From NCBI GenBank assembly GCA_963752755.1, contig CAVVZJ010000001.1, forward strand, positions 310,001 through 374,000: a stretch of DNA of 64,000 nt, read 5' to 3'. Under the pieces are notes generated by a model. The model was given only the letters and a program-made list of their open reading frames with translations, was not told where the DNA came from and did not search any database. Each line of letters begins with the position of its first letter. Positions within the stretch are counted from its first letter, which is position 1. The position numbers and the translations under genes are program-made. Source of the DNA: CAVVZJ01 sp963752755 (GTDB lineage: Bacteria > Planctomycetota > Planctomycetia > Isosphaerales > Isosphaeraceae). Below, piece by piece: positions 18,374-29,241 of the stretch.

Positions 18374-19666
18374 CCGTCGCCTTTCCCAACGCGAGGCCGC
18401 CGCGCCCGCCCACAAGGCCAGCAGCGGCTCCAGCGGGATATGAAACCGGGCCGAGACGATCGTCAAGGCGTGGAAGGTCGTGATGAGGAGAACCACCAGC
18501 ACGGTTGGCCCGAGCCGCCGGCGCAACTCTGGCCGCATCAAAAACCATCCAAGCACGGCCAGCACCGTCAGGCCGAGATGCCCCACGCGATAGACGACGT
18601 TGCGGGTCTTCGGGTTGGTCTCGTCGAAGGCGACGAAGTAGCGCAGGCGACGCAGGCAGAGCCGGGCGTAACGTCCTGGCTCGGCCGCGAGGTCGGCCAG
18701 GGCGCGTCGGAAGAGGAGTCGCGATCGCTCGGGCTCGGAGAGACGGGCCAGCCGTTGATAATCGGACCGGGTCAAGGCGATGTCGTCGAGGTAGCCGGCC
18801 TCGTGGCGGGCTTTCCAGAGGGCCAGGTTGAGCCCTTGCAGACCCTCGTCCCGCTCCGCCAGCACGCGATCGACCGACGGCCGGGCCACCTTGTCCGTCC
18901 CCTGGCTGAGCGCACAGTTGCCTTGCCAGAATGCATAACCAAATGTGCTCTTGATGAACACGAATTCCCCGTGGACGACCGCATTCCTCACGATCCAGGG
19001 CGCCACGCCGAGTGTCGCCACGGCGGCGGCCAGGCCGACGGGTCGGAGCGCACGTCGCCCGCCTCTTCCCATCGCGACCGCCCAGCACGCCCCCGGCGCC
19101 GCCAGGGCGAGGATCGGGTCCGTGAGCGTCAGCAAGCCCCCGACGAGGCCGAGTCCGACGGCATCGCGGTCGCGGCCGGTCCGACCGGCGCGGTAGGCCA
19201 GCGCGAGGGTCCAGGTCAGCAAGGTCGCCGCGGGCAGGGCGACCTGGACATGCGTGGCCGCATAGACGAGCGTCGGATGCAACGCCGCGATGGTGCCCGC
19301 GAGCAGGGCGACGCGCGGCCTTCCCGGCGCCACCTCCTTCGCCAAGAACAGCACACCCCCCACCAGCACCCCGCCCAGCAACGCCTGGAACAGCTCCAGG
19401 ATCAGGAGTGATTGCGGCGTCTCGACACCCGCGACCGCATAGGCCGCCGCCACCAGGTACGGATAAACGGGCGCCTGCTGCGACGTCGGCCCGTCGGCCC
19501 CGAGAAAATGCACCGAGAAGCCGCGACCGGCCAGGAGGTTCGCGGCGATCTCGCCGTGCTCGTACGTGCTCCGCGGCACCCGGTGGCTTTGCAAGACCAG
19601 CACCGCCGCCGCCCGCGACGCGACCGCCAGCACGATCAGGGCATAGGCCCATCGGCGATCGGGCAT
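18357..19666 (-). CDS. GT39/ArnT-like membrane glycosyltransferase 2
   Basis: A protein of about 435 residues with many hydrophobic helices. The first loop carries HGEIAANLLAGRGFSVHFLG and SQQAPVYPYLVAAAYAV, the pattern of ArnT/PMT-like GT-C enzymes. A periplasmic loop (GNCALSQGTDKVARPSVDRV) is also characteristic. The ATG at 19666 follows GAGGAGAGG. The main frame runs on to 17891, antisense to the paralogous pair, which is improbable; a shift near 18400 gives a stop at 18357, a tail-to-tail overlap of 17 bases with membrane protein B. The end is therefore uncertain. Confidence 0.65.
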
Positions 19667-19868
19667 CCGTACCTCTCCTCTCGTCGGGACCAGCATGCAG
19701 GGGCTCGGAACCGCCTCCTGGTCGGGATTGTGGCCCCAGGGGGCCGGGAGGTCAACACCGGCTTGAGGCCCCCGATGATTGCCCGACCTTCCCGGCTCGA
19801 TTATCTTTGTGGCGAGTCCGAAGAACGCCGGATACCCCCCAACCCACTCCACCGACGGAGGCTTGCCC

Positions 19869-21195
19869 ATGATCCCGCTCGCCGGCCTCGGCCTGCTGGC
19901 CGCGCTCGCCCTGCCCACCACGACGCCCGACGACTCCCAGCGACGGCCCATCGTCGTCCTGATCGGCGACTCGATCCGGATGGGCTATGCCCCCTTCGTC
20001 GCCGAGCGGCTCCAGGGCAAGGCCACGGTCATCAGCCCGGAGGAGAACGGCGGCGACACGTCGAACGTGCTCAAACATCTGGATGAGTGGGCCGTCGCGA
20101 CGAGGCCCGTCGTGATCCACTTCAACGCCGGTCTGCACGACCTGAAGCTCGACCGCCAGACGGGCCGCCATCAGGTCGAGCTGGATGCCTACCGTTCGAA
20201 CCTGCAAATGATCCGTCAGGACCTGGAGAACCGCACCGCCGCCCGCCTCATCTTCGCCACGACCACGCCCGTCGATGACGAGCGCCACCACAAGAACAAG
20301 CCGTTCGACCGCGAATTGCCGACGTTCGCGCCTACAACCGCGTCGCCCTGGAGGTGCTCCATTCGCCGGTTATCGCGATCGACGACCTCCACACCTTCGT
20401 CACCACCCGGCTCGATCCGGCGACCGCCCTCGTCGCCGACGGCGTCCACTTCACCCCGGCCGCCTACCAGGCCCTCGCCGCGGAGGTCGCCTCGAAGATC
20501 GAGGCCGCCCTCGACGAGCCCGAGGCCACCCGCGAGGCCGTTTGCCGATGGACCGACAAGCCGCCGACGCTCGATGGCAAGCTCGACGACGAGGTCTGGA
20601 AGCCATGCCGCGGTCATCGACAAGTTTCCCTCCTTCTGGGCCGGCAAAGCCTCCACCGGCTCCACCAAGGCCCGCCTCCTCTGGGACGACCAGGCCCTCT
20701 ACTTCGCCGCCGAGATGACCGACGCCGAGATGCGCGCTTTTGGCGCCAAGCATAACGATATGCTGTGGAATGGCGACGTGTTCGAGCTTTTCTTCAAGCC
20801 CGACACCGAGAAGCCCGCCTATTACGAGTTCCAGGTCAACCCCCGCTCGGTCGTCCTCGAACTTGCCTTCCCCCGCCGCGGCTTCGACTTCGCCACCCTC
20901 GCCGCCAAGCCCCCGATGGGCTTCCGCGCCGTCGCCAAGGTCGATGGCACCCTCGACGCCCCCGGCGACCGCGACCGCGGCTGGACCGTCGAGGGCCGCA
21001 TCCCCTGGTCGATCTTCGCCCCCTCCGGCGGCGCAGCCCAAGCCCGGCGCCACCTGGACCTTCGCCCTCTGCCGCTACGACTACGGCCCCGAAGGCACCG
21101 AGCCTGTCCTCACCAGCTCCGCCCCGCTCCGTCGGATGAGCTTCCACCGCTACGAGGATTACGGCAAGCTCACGTTCGAGAAGGCGGAGAAGTGA
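19869..21195 (+). CDS. Secreted SGNH/GDSL hydrolase fused to a CBM9-like domain (frameshifted)
   Basis: About 440 residues once the frames are joined. A short signal peptide leads into an SGNH esterase domain: block I VLIGDSIRMGY, block II GGDTSN, block III HFNAGLHD, and block V DGVHFTP holding the Asp-His pair. The second half (DKPPTLDGKLDDEVW, ARLLWDDQALYFAAEMTD, NGDVFELFFKPD, WTVEGRIPWSIF, RYDYGPEG) is a CBM9/DOMON-like sugar-binding module. Reading changes frame near 20330, 20610 and 21035. The ATG at 19869 is preceded by GGAGG. The likely task is deacylation of an extracellular polysaccharide. Confidence 0.75.
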
Positions 21196-21290
21196 AGCGA
21201 CTTCGCCGCTATCCTTGAGGCTATTTCCTCGGAGTAGGTCCGACTTCAGTCGGGCCGACTCCATCCCGCCTCGCGGCAGAGGAGGCGTGA

Positions 21291-21866
21291 ATGGCGATCG
21301 CAACCAAGCTGATGCCCCAGCCCTCGGTATTGCCGATCGAGGAGCCGTTGTACGAGGTCGTCGGTGGACAGCGCGTCGAACCGCCGCCGATGGGTGTGAG
21401 AGAGGTTCTCATCGCCACGACGCTCGCTTGCTTCCTGAGAGGGTTCGCTCGGGATCGGCGTCTCGGCCGGATCGTGATCCAGGGGCGATTCCCGTTCGCG
21501 AGATCGGGCAATCCGAAGCGCCGGCCCGACGTGGCCTTCGACTCCTACGAGCGCTGGCCTCGCGAGCGGCCGATCCCGCCGACGAACGACTGAGACGTCG
21601 TGCCCGACCTGGCCGTCGAGGTCGTCAGCCCAACGAACACGGCGGTCGAGGTCATCGGCAAGGTCCAGGAATACTTCGGGGCCGGCGTCCGTCGTGTCTG
21701 GGTCGTCTATCCGACGGTCCGGCAGGTGTACGACTACAACGACCCGGCCAGCGTCCGCATCCTCCGCGACACCGACGCTCTCGACGGCGATCCGGTCCTG
21801 CCTGGTCTCCGCCTTCCCGTGGCCGACCTTTTCGAGGATCTCGGCAACGCGCCGGCCACCGCATAG
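21291..21866 (+). pseudogene. Uma2 family protein, copy 3, interrupted by an in-frame stop
   Basis: Collinear with copy 1: IEEPLYEVVGGQRVEPPPMGVREV, RRPDVAFDS, then after PTND a TGA where copy 1 has Trp (AWDVVPDLAVEVVSP), then DVVPDLAVEVVSPTNTAVEV and GAGVRRVWVVYP in the same frame to a TAG. One G-to-A change (TGG to TGA at 21591-21593) explains it. The first half alone lacks the second half of the nuclease core, so the product should be inactive unless the base is miscalled. Confidence 0.75.
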
Positions 21867-23318
21867 ACCGCCACCCCGCCCCGGCTCCAGACCCGTCGGA
21901 CCCGTCCCGGCCGCGCGGCGACGTAGCGGCCCAGCGGGCTCGACGGGCGCGGGCGTAGCGGTCGTCATCGACGATCAGGTAGGCCACGCCGTAACGGGCC
22001 ATCAAGGCGTCGATCGCCTCGGGGTCGTCTTCCGGCGGCGGCAAGGCGGCGCGGCCGGTCTGCCAGAACGCCTCGCCGGGCTGACGGGTCAGGAGCGGGC
22101 CGGGTCGTTCGCCACGTCGGGCGATCCAGACACAGGCGGCGTCGAAGTCGGCGTGCGTCGCCTGCGATGCCACGGCGCGGCGGCTCGCAATCGCATAGGC
22201 CGAATACGGAATCGACACCGCCAGCACCACTGCCACTGCCCCGGCTGTCGACCTCGGCGCTTCGGGCCAAGCAGACCCGTCAACCCTTCGAACGCGCCGA
22301 CCAGCACGAACGGCACCAAGGGCACGAGAAACCGCCCCGCCTCGGTGAACGGCCAGACCAGAAGCAGCGGCATCGTCCACAACGGCACCAGACCCGCGAG
22401 CCTCCGTCGCAACGACCGCAGGCAGCGCCACCATCCCCAACCGACCAGGGCCGTGGCGACTACCGCCCAAGCCGTGACCGGCCATGCCAGGCCCGGACGG
22501 AAGACCGTCCCCACCTCAACGACCGGCCCCACGATCTGATCGGGCAGACGTTGGACATAAAAGAGGATCTGACTCGCGACCAGACCCACCAATCCATTCC
22601 GGGGCAAGAGCTCCACCTGGGTCTCGCGTCCCACGAGCACCAGCCAGGCGGCCCAGGGGGCCACCACGACCGCCATCGTTGCCCACGCGACCGAAGCCAT
22701 CTTCCCCTTCCGTCGCATCCACAGATCGATTCCGATCGCCGGGGCCAGCATGATCCCAACGTGCCTCGTCAACGTGGCGGTTCCCAGCAGCAGGCCGAGC
22801 ACCACGCCCCATCCGCTGGCCGCTCGCCGACCGGCCCGGCTCGCCGCGAGCACCGTTCCCATCTGGAGAAGTAGGAAAAGTGGTTCCGACTGGATCGATC
22901 CGCCGTTGCGGGCCCAGGTCCAGTTGACCGCCAGGGCCGCCCCCAGGCCGAGCGCAACCCGGGGCCGAAAAAGCCTTCGGAACCAGAGCCAGGCGGCAAG
23001 CGTTGCGGTGACCGTGCAGGCCATCGCGAGGACATGGGCTGCCTGTGATGAGGTCCCGGTGAGGCTCCAGAGGCCGGCCAGGGCCAGGGGATAACCGGGC
23101 GGGAAGTGAGCGTGGCGGGGAGCGTCGGGGTGGTCGATCGCGCGGTAGCCCTGGCCGTGCCGGAGCGACTCGGCCAGCACGGCGTAGCCGGCGCCGTCGA
23201 AGCGGGGTGGGGCGTCGATGATCGTGTTCAGGCCGACGAAGACGATCGCCAGGCTCAGGACGATGGCCCCGTGGAACCCGAGCGATCGCAACTTCCGCGT
23301 CGTTCCGTCTCGCCTCAT
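21734..23318 (-). CDS. GT39/ArnT-like membrane glycosyltransferase 3 (frameshifted)
   Basis: A multi-helix GT-C-type protein of about 520 residues. The loop after helix 1 has DGAGYAVLAESLRHGQGYR and HFPPGYPLALAGLW, the family's lipid-donor loop, with an Asp at the expected catalytic place. The soluble tail includes DALMARYGVAYLIVDDDR and a final RGGVAVYAV strand, as in GT protein 1. Parts fall in three frames (changes near 22290 and 21930); the last one ends at a TAG at 21734, overlapping the end of the Uma2 pseudogene by some 130 bases. The ATG at 23318 is preceded by GGAGG. Confidence 0.6.
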
Positions 23319-23421
23319 GGGCCACGTCCCTCCGATCGAAGCATTGTGCCCCACGCGGGCCGTGGCTGCCATGCCAGGACCCGTGCGGGGCGATCGCGAG
23401 GGAGGGCTCCGTGGTAGCCGG

Positions 23422-24339
23422 TCAGGCCGGCTGAGCGACCAGCTCCGACCGGGCGAAGGCGCGGACGGACCGTCGGGACGAACGGGCCGGCGCGGCCGGG
23501 ACAGGGTTTTCGAGCTTCTGGACGGCCCGCATCTCGATCTTGCGAACCCATTCGCGGGTGATCCCAAGACGCTGGCCAACCTCCTTGAGGGTCAAGGGGG
23601 CAGCGCCACCGAGGCCGAATCGCAGCGCGACGATCGTGCGCTCACGGTCGTCGAGGCAATCGAGGCGGCGGAGCACGTCGAGTTGTTCCTCGGTCGCTTC
23701 CAGCTCAGCCCCGGGGGCGGCATGCGGATCGGTGGCCTCGTCGCTGGTCCAGGGGTTCTCGCCCTCGTCGGCGCCCCCTTCATGAACGACCCGTCGGGAA
23801 CGCAACGCACGGGCGACGAGGTCGCGGTGCGAGTCGGTCAGGTCCATCGTGTCGGCGATCTCGTCGAACGACGGGTCGCGGCCCAGCTCGCGGCGGAGCG
23901 CCCGCTCAGTCTGCTGCCAGCGGCCGAGGAGGTTGACCATGTGGGCCGGAAGTCGGATCGTGGCGGCGGTGTTCATCAAGGCGTGCCGGATCGACTGTTT
24001 GATCCAGTAGGCGGCATAGGTGCTGAAGCGGGTGCCGAAGCTGGGGTCGAAGTCCTCGACGGCGCGGATCAGGCCGAGGTTGCCCTCGCCGACGAGGTCG
24101 TCCAGGCAAAGGCCGCGTCCCTGGTAGTCCCGGGCGATCCGCACGACCAGCCGGAGGTTGGCCTGAATCATCCGGGTCCGGGCGTCGCGGTCACCGCGGG
24201 CGATCGCCTCGGCAAGCTGTCGCTCCTCGTCGGCCGAGAGCAAGGCCTCGTCGGGCAGCTGGCCGAGGTAGGCCGCCAGCGGCAGCGGGCGGGATCGGTG
24301 GGAGGCGCGGCTGGGGGCGGGGGTGGAGAGACGGCTCAT
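23422..24339 (-). CDS. RNA polymerase sigma-70 factor, group 2 (RpoD-like)
   Basis: A 305-residue sigma factor with regions 1.2, 2, 3 and 4 but without the long 1.1 domain. PLAAYLGQLPDEALLSADEE is region 1.2; MIQANLRLVVRIARDYQGRGL, LDDLVGEGNLGLIRAVEDFD and FSTYAAYWIKQSIRHAL are regions 2.1-2.4; LKEVGQRLGITREWVRKIEMRA is the region 4.2 helix-turn-helix. Region 2.4 keeps most residues that read the -10 box. The ATG at 24339 has AGGAG upstream. Being short and set apart from the dnaG-rpoD context, it is probably a non-essential group 2 factor. Confidence 0.9.
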   Translation of the reverse strand: MSRLSTPAPSRASHRSRPLPLAAYLGQLPDEALLSADEERQLAEAIARGDRDARTRMIQANLRLVVRIARDYQGRGLCLDDLVGEGNLGLIRAVEDFDPSFGTRFSTYAAYWIKQSIRHALMNTAATIRLPAHMVNLLGRWQQTERALRRELGRDPSFDEIADTMDLTDSHRDLVARALRSRRVVHEGGADEGENPWTSDEATDPHAAPGAELEATEEQLDVLRRLDCLDDRERTIVALRFGLGGAAPLTLKEVGQRLGITREWVRKIEMRAVQKLENPVPAAPARSSRRSVRAFARSELVAQPA

Positions 24340-24938
24340 CGGGGAGGCTCCTGTTCCTTGGTTTCGTCTCACGGATGACCCCGGCGCCGATCGACCACCC
24401 TCCCCGACGGCTCCGCCCTGAGCCCCACTGGCGAGGACCCTCCTGGCCCCGCCGCGTCCCGATCCGGTCTGACTCACTTCGACCGGCTGGGATCGCTCGT
24501 CTCGCCCGGGGTAGGGGAACCCCGGGCCGGGAAAGGTTGCCGACGCCGCGTCGCCCGACTCGTCTCGTCGCGGGCACCGGGGGCGTTTCCCTTGGAGTTG
24601 TGATCCCCGCGCAGAACCGGCAGAGTTTTTTTTTCAAACTCCGCGACTTCCCGCACCCAGCATCGTAAAGTCCTGTGCGCGGGCCGGATCGGTCGCCAGA
24701 TCGGGAAGCCCCGCTTGCTTTTCGGAGCCAGGCACGGCCCCAACAAACCAGCCTTTTCCGAAAAACTTTCGGCGATCCAGCCGATCCCTATTAAAATGGC
24801 AAGGCGACTCAGCTAAACTAGGAGTCGCGTCGGGGCTCGCGAGCGAGGCGGACGGGCGGAGGAATGAGTCCCAGGACGGGTGGAAAGGCGAGTCGTCGCG
24901 GAACCGTCCCTCGAGGGTGAGGGAGGAAAGTGGGCGCG
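24340..24938. other. Divergent gap between two sigma-factor genes, with hairpins
   Basis: 599 bases without a gene. It holds a T8 run with a GAGTTT/AAACTC pairing (24624-24642), CCGAAA/TTTCGG at 24758-24772, and GCGACTC (24804-24810) pairing with GAGTCGC (24822-24828) about 110 bases before the ECF start. Confidence 0.5.
24804..24828. promoter_or_regulatory. Perfect 7-bp dyad upstream of the ECF sigma gene
   Basis: GCGACTC and GAGTCGC are separated by 11 bases rich in A+T. The position, about 110 bases before the start codon, would suit an operator or a leader hairpin. Confidence 0.3.
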
Positions 24939-25540
24939 ATGAACGACGGCGAATTCTCCCAGATGATGCGGCTGGCCCGAGCGGGCGACGCGGCGGCTGT
25001 CGGAGCCCTGCTGCGGGCCTTCGAGGACGACGTGCGGATGATGGTCCGCGTCCGCTTGCCCCGGGCCTTGCGTGGGCAATTCGACTCGATGGACTTCGTC
25101 CAGGCGGTCTGGAAGAGCGTTCTGGCCGACCCGGACGCCCCCGAGACCGATTTCTCCAGCGCCGGGCATTTCCGCGGCTACCTGGCCGGGGTGGCTCGCA
25201 ACAAGGTGATGGACGAGTACCGACGCCGCACGCAGGTGGCGCAAGTATGCCCTGAGCCGCGAGGAGCCATTGTACGTCCATCGCGACGGCCGAGACGAGC
25301 TTCGCGAGGTTGTCGGCGCCCGACCCGACGCCCAGCCAGGAGGCGCAAGCCGGTGACTGCTTCGAATTGCTCGTTTCTGGCCGGAGTCCGCGTGAGGCCG
25401 AGATCGTGAGACTACGACGGCAGGGTCTGACCTTCGAGGAAATCGGCGACCGACTTGGTCTGAGCGACCGCTCGGTCCGGCGGGTCATTGACGAGGCACG
25501 CGAGCGCCTGGAGCGTAAGGAGGCGCGGCAATGGCCCTGA
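24939..25540 (+). CDS. ECF sigma factor, kinase-linked (frameshifted)
   Basis: About 200 residues of a planctomycete ECF sigma factor. Region 2 is LRAFEDDVRMMVRVRLPRALRGQFDSMDFVQAVWKSVL with HFRGYLAGVARNKVMDEYRRRTQ; region 4 is SPREAEIVRLRRQGLTFEEIGDRLGLSDRSVRRVIDEARERL, a clear helix-turn-helix. Between them the frame changes twice (about 25240 and 25310). The ATG at 24939 follows GGGAGGAAAG. The stop overlaps the kinase start by 10 bases, so translation is coupled. In planctomycetes such ECF factors are commonly encoded beside the Ser/Thr kinase thought to control them. Confidence 0.75.
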
Positions 25541-28500
25541 TCGCCCACCCCCGCCAGCGGTCGTCGTCGGAGTTGCGGAGCTTCCGGGGGCCGACCTTCC
25601 TCGGACCGAGCCGCGCCACCTCGCGGCTCGACGCGATCCTCGACGAGTTCTCCGAACTCTGGCAACGTGGTCGGCAACCCCGCGCCGAGGACTTCCTCGA
25701 CCGCATCGAAGGGGCCGATCCGGAAGACCTCGTCGAGCTGATCTATCACGAGTTCTGCCTGGCCGAGGCCTCGGGTGGCACGCCCGACCCGGCCGACTAC
25801 GTCCGCCGCTTTCCCGCCCACGCCACTCGGCTCGGTCGCCTGCTCGGCCTGCACGAGGCGATCGACCCCGGCCGCTTGCGGGTCTGGGCCGAGCCGGACG
25901 ATCTGCCCAGGGCGGGCGACGCCATCGGCCCCTTCCGGCTGGTTCGCGAACTCGGCCACGGCGGCTTCGCCCGCGTCTTCCTCGCCGTTCAGACCGATCT
26001 GTCCAACCGGCCGGTCGTGCTGAAGGTCTCCACCCGTCCCAGCGGCGAGCCGCACCTGCTGGCTCGGGTGCAGCACCCGCACATCGTCCAGGTGATGCGC
26101 CATGCCGAGGCCGACACCGGCGCCCTGCAACTGATCTGCATGCCCTTCCTCGGTGGCGCGACACTGGCCGAGGCCCTGAGTTCGGCCTGGAGCCGGTCTC
26201 GTCGGCCGCGGTCGGGCCGGACCCTGCTGGATGGCCTGGACCGCGTCGCGGCGCCGGAGATCCCCCCTGCGGGGGCGGTCGGCCCGACGCGCGACCTGAT
26301 CGGCCGGCTTTCGTATCCGCAAGCGATCGCCTGGCTGGTCGCTCGTCTGGCCGTGGCGCTCGACCACGCCCAGCTGGCGCGGGGTCACCCACGGCGATCT
26401 CAAGCCCTCGAACGTGCTGCTGGCTGCCGACGGCCGGCCGATGTTGCTGGACTTCAACCTCGCCGTGGACTGGCGGGCCGACACCGAGTCCCGCGCCGGC
26501 GGTGGCACGCTTGCCTACATGGCCCCCGAGCGACTCCGCGCCCTGGCCAACCCCGCCGCTTCCCGACTGCCCTCGCCCCTCGCTCGCCTTCGCGCTGACC
26601 TGTACTCCCTCGGCCTCTTGCTTCGCGAGGCCCTGACCGGCATCGCGCCCGAGGTCCCCGCACGACCCGGCGCCGGCAAGGCCCAGGTCGCTGCCTACCT
26701 GGCCGATGCCCGCGACCCGGGTCGGTGGCGTCCGGCTCGCAACCCACCACGCCATCCCGCCGGGCCTGCGGCCGATCATCGCCCGCTGCCTGGCCTCCGA
26801 CCCGGCCGACCGCTACGTCGGGCCGACCCACCTGGCCGAGGACCTCGACCGCTGGCGGGCTCGACCTCCCCCTCCGATTCGCCAACGAGCCCGACTGGCC
26901 GCACTGCTTGGTCCGCTGGGCGCGTCGCCAGCGCAAGGCCGTCGCCGCCGGTCTGCTCGTGATGGCCACCGGGGGCGTCGTCGATGGCCGGCGCCTTCGT
27001 TGCCTGCACCAGTCGGCCCGCCAGCAAGCCCTGGCCAAGCTCGATCGCCTCTGGGGTGGCCTGGAGCCCGACGTCTACCGCTTCCGCGCCGCCGGCCACT
27101 GGCATCCCGACCAGCCCGACGACCCAGCCGTCGCCGCTCGCCACCTCGCCCGCTACGGCCTCGCTGGCCCCAACGTGCCCGTCGTCGTCGCCGACTGGAC
27201 CGACCACGACGACATCCGCACCCTTCCCACCGCCGACCGCAACGACCTGGAACTCTGGTTGATCGAGCAGACCTGGCGCCTCGCCTCCCGACTGCATGAC
27301 GCCTCCGACGACCCCGACGACCTCCGCCGCGCCCTGACCGCCCTGGAACGCGTGCCCGTCTGGTCCTCCCTGGGTCCCTTCCTCGACCTCCGCCGCCAGA
27401 TCCGCGACCGCCTCGGCCTGCCCTCGCCACCTCCGCGCACCAGCATCCGCCACTTGTCCGACTGGCGCGAGTCCTACGCCCTCGGCTTGCAGGCCGAGAC
27501 GCTGCACGCCCGCGAGGCGCTCCGCCATTACCGCCGCATCCTCTCGGACTGACCCCACAGCTTCTGGCCGAATTACCGTGCCGCTGCCACCGCCGCTACG
27601 CTTCGGGCCTATCGCGAGGTCGTCGAATACCTCCACCGTTGCCTGGTCCGCCGGCCCGATAATCCCCTGTTGCAGACCCAGCTCGGCTCGGGCCTCTACG
27701 GCTCGACAAATTCGCCGAGGCACGGGCCGAGTTCGATAAGGCCCGGACCTCGACCCGGACTGTCTGCGAGTCGTCCCGCGGCCTCTCGCTCGTAGACATC
27801 CAGTCGGTCAGCCGCAGGCCTTCGAGGCAGGACATTGACCGATTCCGCCACCTCAGCGGCCCGGCCAGACCAGAGGTACCTCGCGAGTTTCTTCTGCGTA
27901 TGCGACTCGGGTTCTCGACCCCTCCACTCGGCTTCGAGAAACTGCTGGAAACTCCTCTCCCCCTGACATCCGAGGATATCGAGATTCTCGCCATGCTCGC
28001 TGCGCGGCTTGACAAGAACAAACAGAATGAGGAGGCTCTGGCGGCTTACGACGAGATCCTCCGCCGCGATCCCGATCACCTCCCTTCCCGGTTTCACCAT
28101 GCCGTCGTGCTGCACCGCCTCGGTCGCCCGAGGCCATCGCGGAGCTTATCGAAATCCTCGGAGCATCCGCGCTTCGAGGAGTTGGCTTTCCAAAACCCCA
28201 TGGTCCTCCGCGGATTCCACCTCCTCGTTGACAATTTCATCCTCCACGGAGAAACCCAGAAGGCCCTCCAGTTTGCTCAGCGTGGCGTGGCCCTGTCGGA
28301 GAATTACCCCCAGGTGCGCGGCGAGTCCCGCTACGCCCTCGCCCGCGCCTATGCCATCTTGGCCCAGACCAATCCCACCTTCCTCGATGAATCGGTGCGA
28401 GCCTTGCAGGCTGCCGGGCAGTCGCACACAATGTTCCTCGATCAGTGGTTCGTCAGAGACCATGTCTTTGACCCCATCCGCCATCAGTTCCCGAGGCCAG

Positions 28501-28544
28501 CTCGTCAAACGTGCGATCGAGAAGAGGCGGGAGAGACTCCTTGA
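25531..28544 (+). pseudogene. Ser/Thr protein kinase with C-terminal TPR region, many frame breaks
   Basis: Collinear with the large planctomycete kinases paired with ECF factors (about 1000 residues). The kinase domain has the Gly loop ELGHGGFARVF, the VLKVS lysine, HGDLKPSN (HRD variant) and DFN in place of DFG, a common variant in this group, then GGGTLAYMAPERL and RADLYSLGLLLREALTG. TPR-like helices follow (LEEYLHRCL-like repeats; NEEALAAYDEILRRDPDHLPSRFHHAVVLHRLG; ESRYALARAYAILAQ). The frame changes near 26395, 26735, 26860, 27700 and around 28130, and there is an in-frame TGA at 27550-27552. Too many breaks for a working gene as given; decay or poor sequence are both possible. Confidence 0.65.
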
Positions 28545-28560
28545 TCGGCATCGTAACCCG

Positions 28561-28953
28561 TCATCCAGGTCGAGGCGCAGATGAACGCCCGCTGCGGCCT
28601 GGGGTTCGGACTCGATCGGCAGAGGATCGATCCCGAAGATCCAGGCCGCAGCGGGCGGTGCGAGCAAACACGCTAGGTTCAGCCGGAAATCGACGCCTGA
28701 TCAGGCCGGGTCCGCTCGGACCGACCGGGATCACCGGTTCAATGTCCGGCGGGGTGCCGTCGCCGTCCGGCGGCGGGGGGTCCTGAGCGACGCAGAGCGA
28801 ACCCACCACCACCGTGGTGTCCATCCCCGCGAGGTCCGTGAGGCTCAGGCGACGTTCGAGCGATTCCGGTGCGAACCGGGGGTTGCGGCGCGGACGACGA
28901 TCTCGAGAACTCGGCGCGGACGACGAACGGAACGGATTGCTGAAACCACCCAT
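28561..28953 (-). CDS. Small hypothetical protein with planctomycete LERR-type N-terminal motif
   Basis: A 130-residue protein of no known function. Its N-terminal third is basic (RDRRPRRNPRFAPESLERRLSLTD). The string PESLERRLSLTD resembles the 'LE.L..R.LLS' tag found at the start of many planctomycete surface or secreted proteins. The rest is Pro/Gly-rich (PPPPDGDGTPPDIEPV). The ATG at 28953 has GGAG nine bases upstream. A 27-bp palindrome lies just upstream. It could be an export-tagged fragment. Confidence 0.45.
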   Translation of the reverse strand: MGGFSNPFRSSSAPSSRDRRPRRNPRFAPESLERRLSLTDLAGMDTTVVVGSLCVAQDPPPPDGDGTPPDIEPVIPVGPSGPGLIRRRFPAEPSVFARTARCGLDLRDRSSADRVRTPGRSGRSSAPRPG

Positions 28954-28979
28954 GACTGAAGACTCCATGACAAGCGACT

Positions 28980-29006
28980 TTGTTGCAGATTCAAATTCTG
29001 AAACAA
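28980..29006. promoter_or_regulatory. 27-bp imperfect palindrome, possible operator
   Basis: The left half TTGTTGCAGATT matches the reverse complement of the right half (TTGTTTCAGAAT) at 10 of 12 positions. It sits in an A/T-rich island 27 bases upstream of the start at 28953. Confidence 0.4.
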
Positions 29007-29241
29007 CAGGTGCAAACGGTTTTGACTCGTTTCGATTCATTTTCCAATCGCTACCGGCTCGAAACTTCGGGCACCGATAAACAACGGGGTCGCCTTCATC
29101 GAGTCTCGGACCGGCGCCGATACCCGAACTCGATGACGCTTCCACTCTAGGTCACGGGCCACTTCGCCCGGACTTCTTGCATCCACAGGAGTGTTGTCCC
29201 GCAGATGACGCTATAATCTTCCGATTCCGGGTCGGAAATTA

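Noticed and set aside
24624..24642. T8 run with hairpin as a terminator
   Set aside because: The T run is in the loop, not after the stem, and no gene ends nearby on either strand.
25531..28544. Programmed frameshifting in the kinase gene
   Set aside because: Breaks are many, lack slippery heptamers or following pseudoknots, and similar breaks affect unrelated genes.
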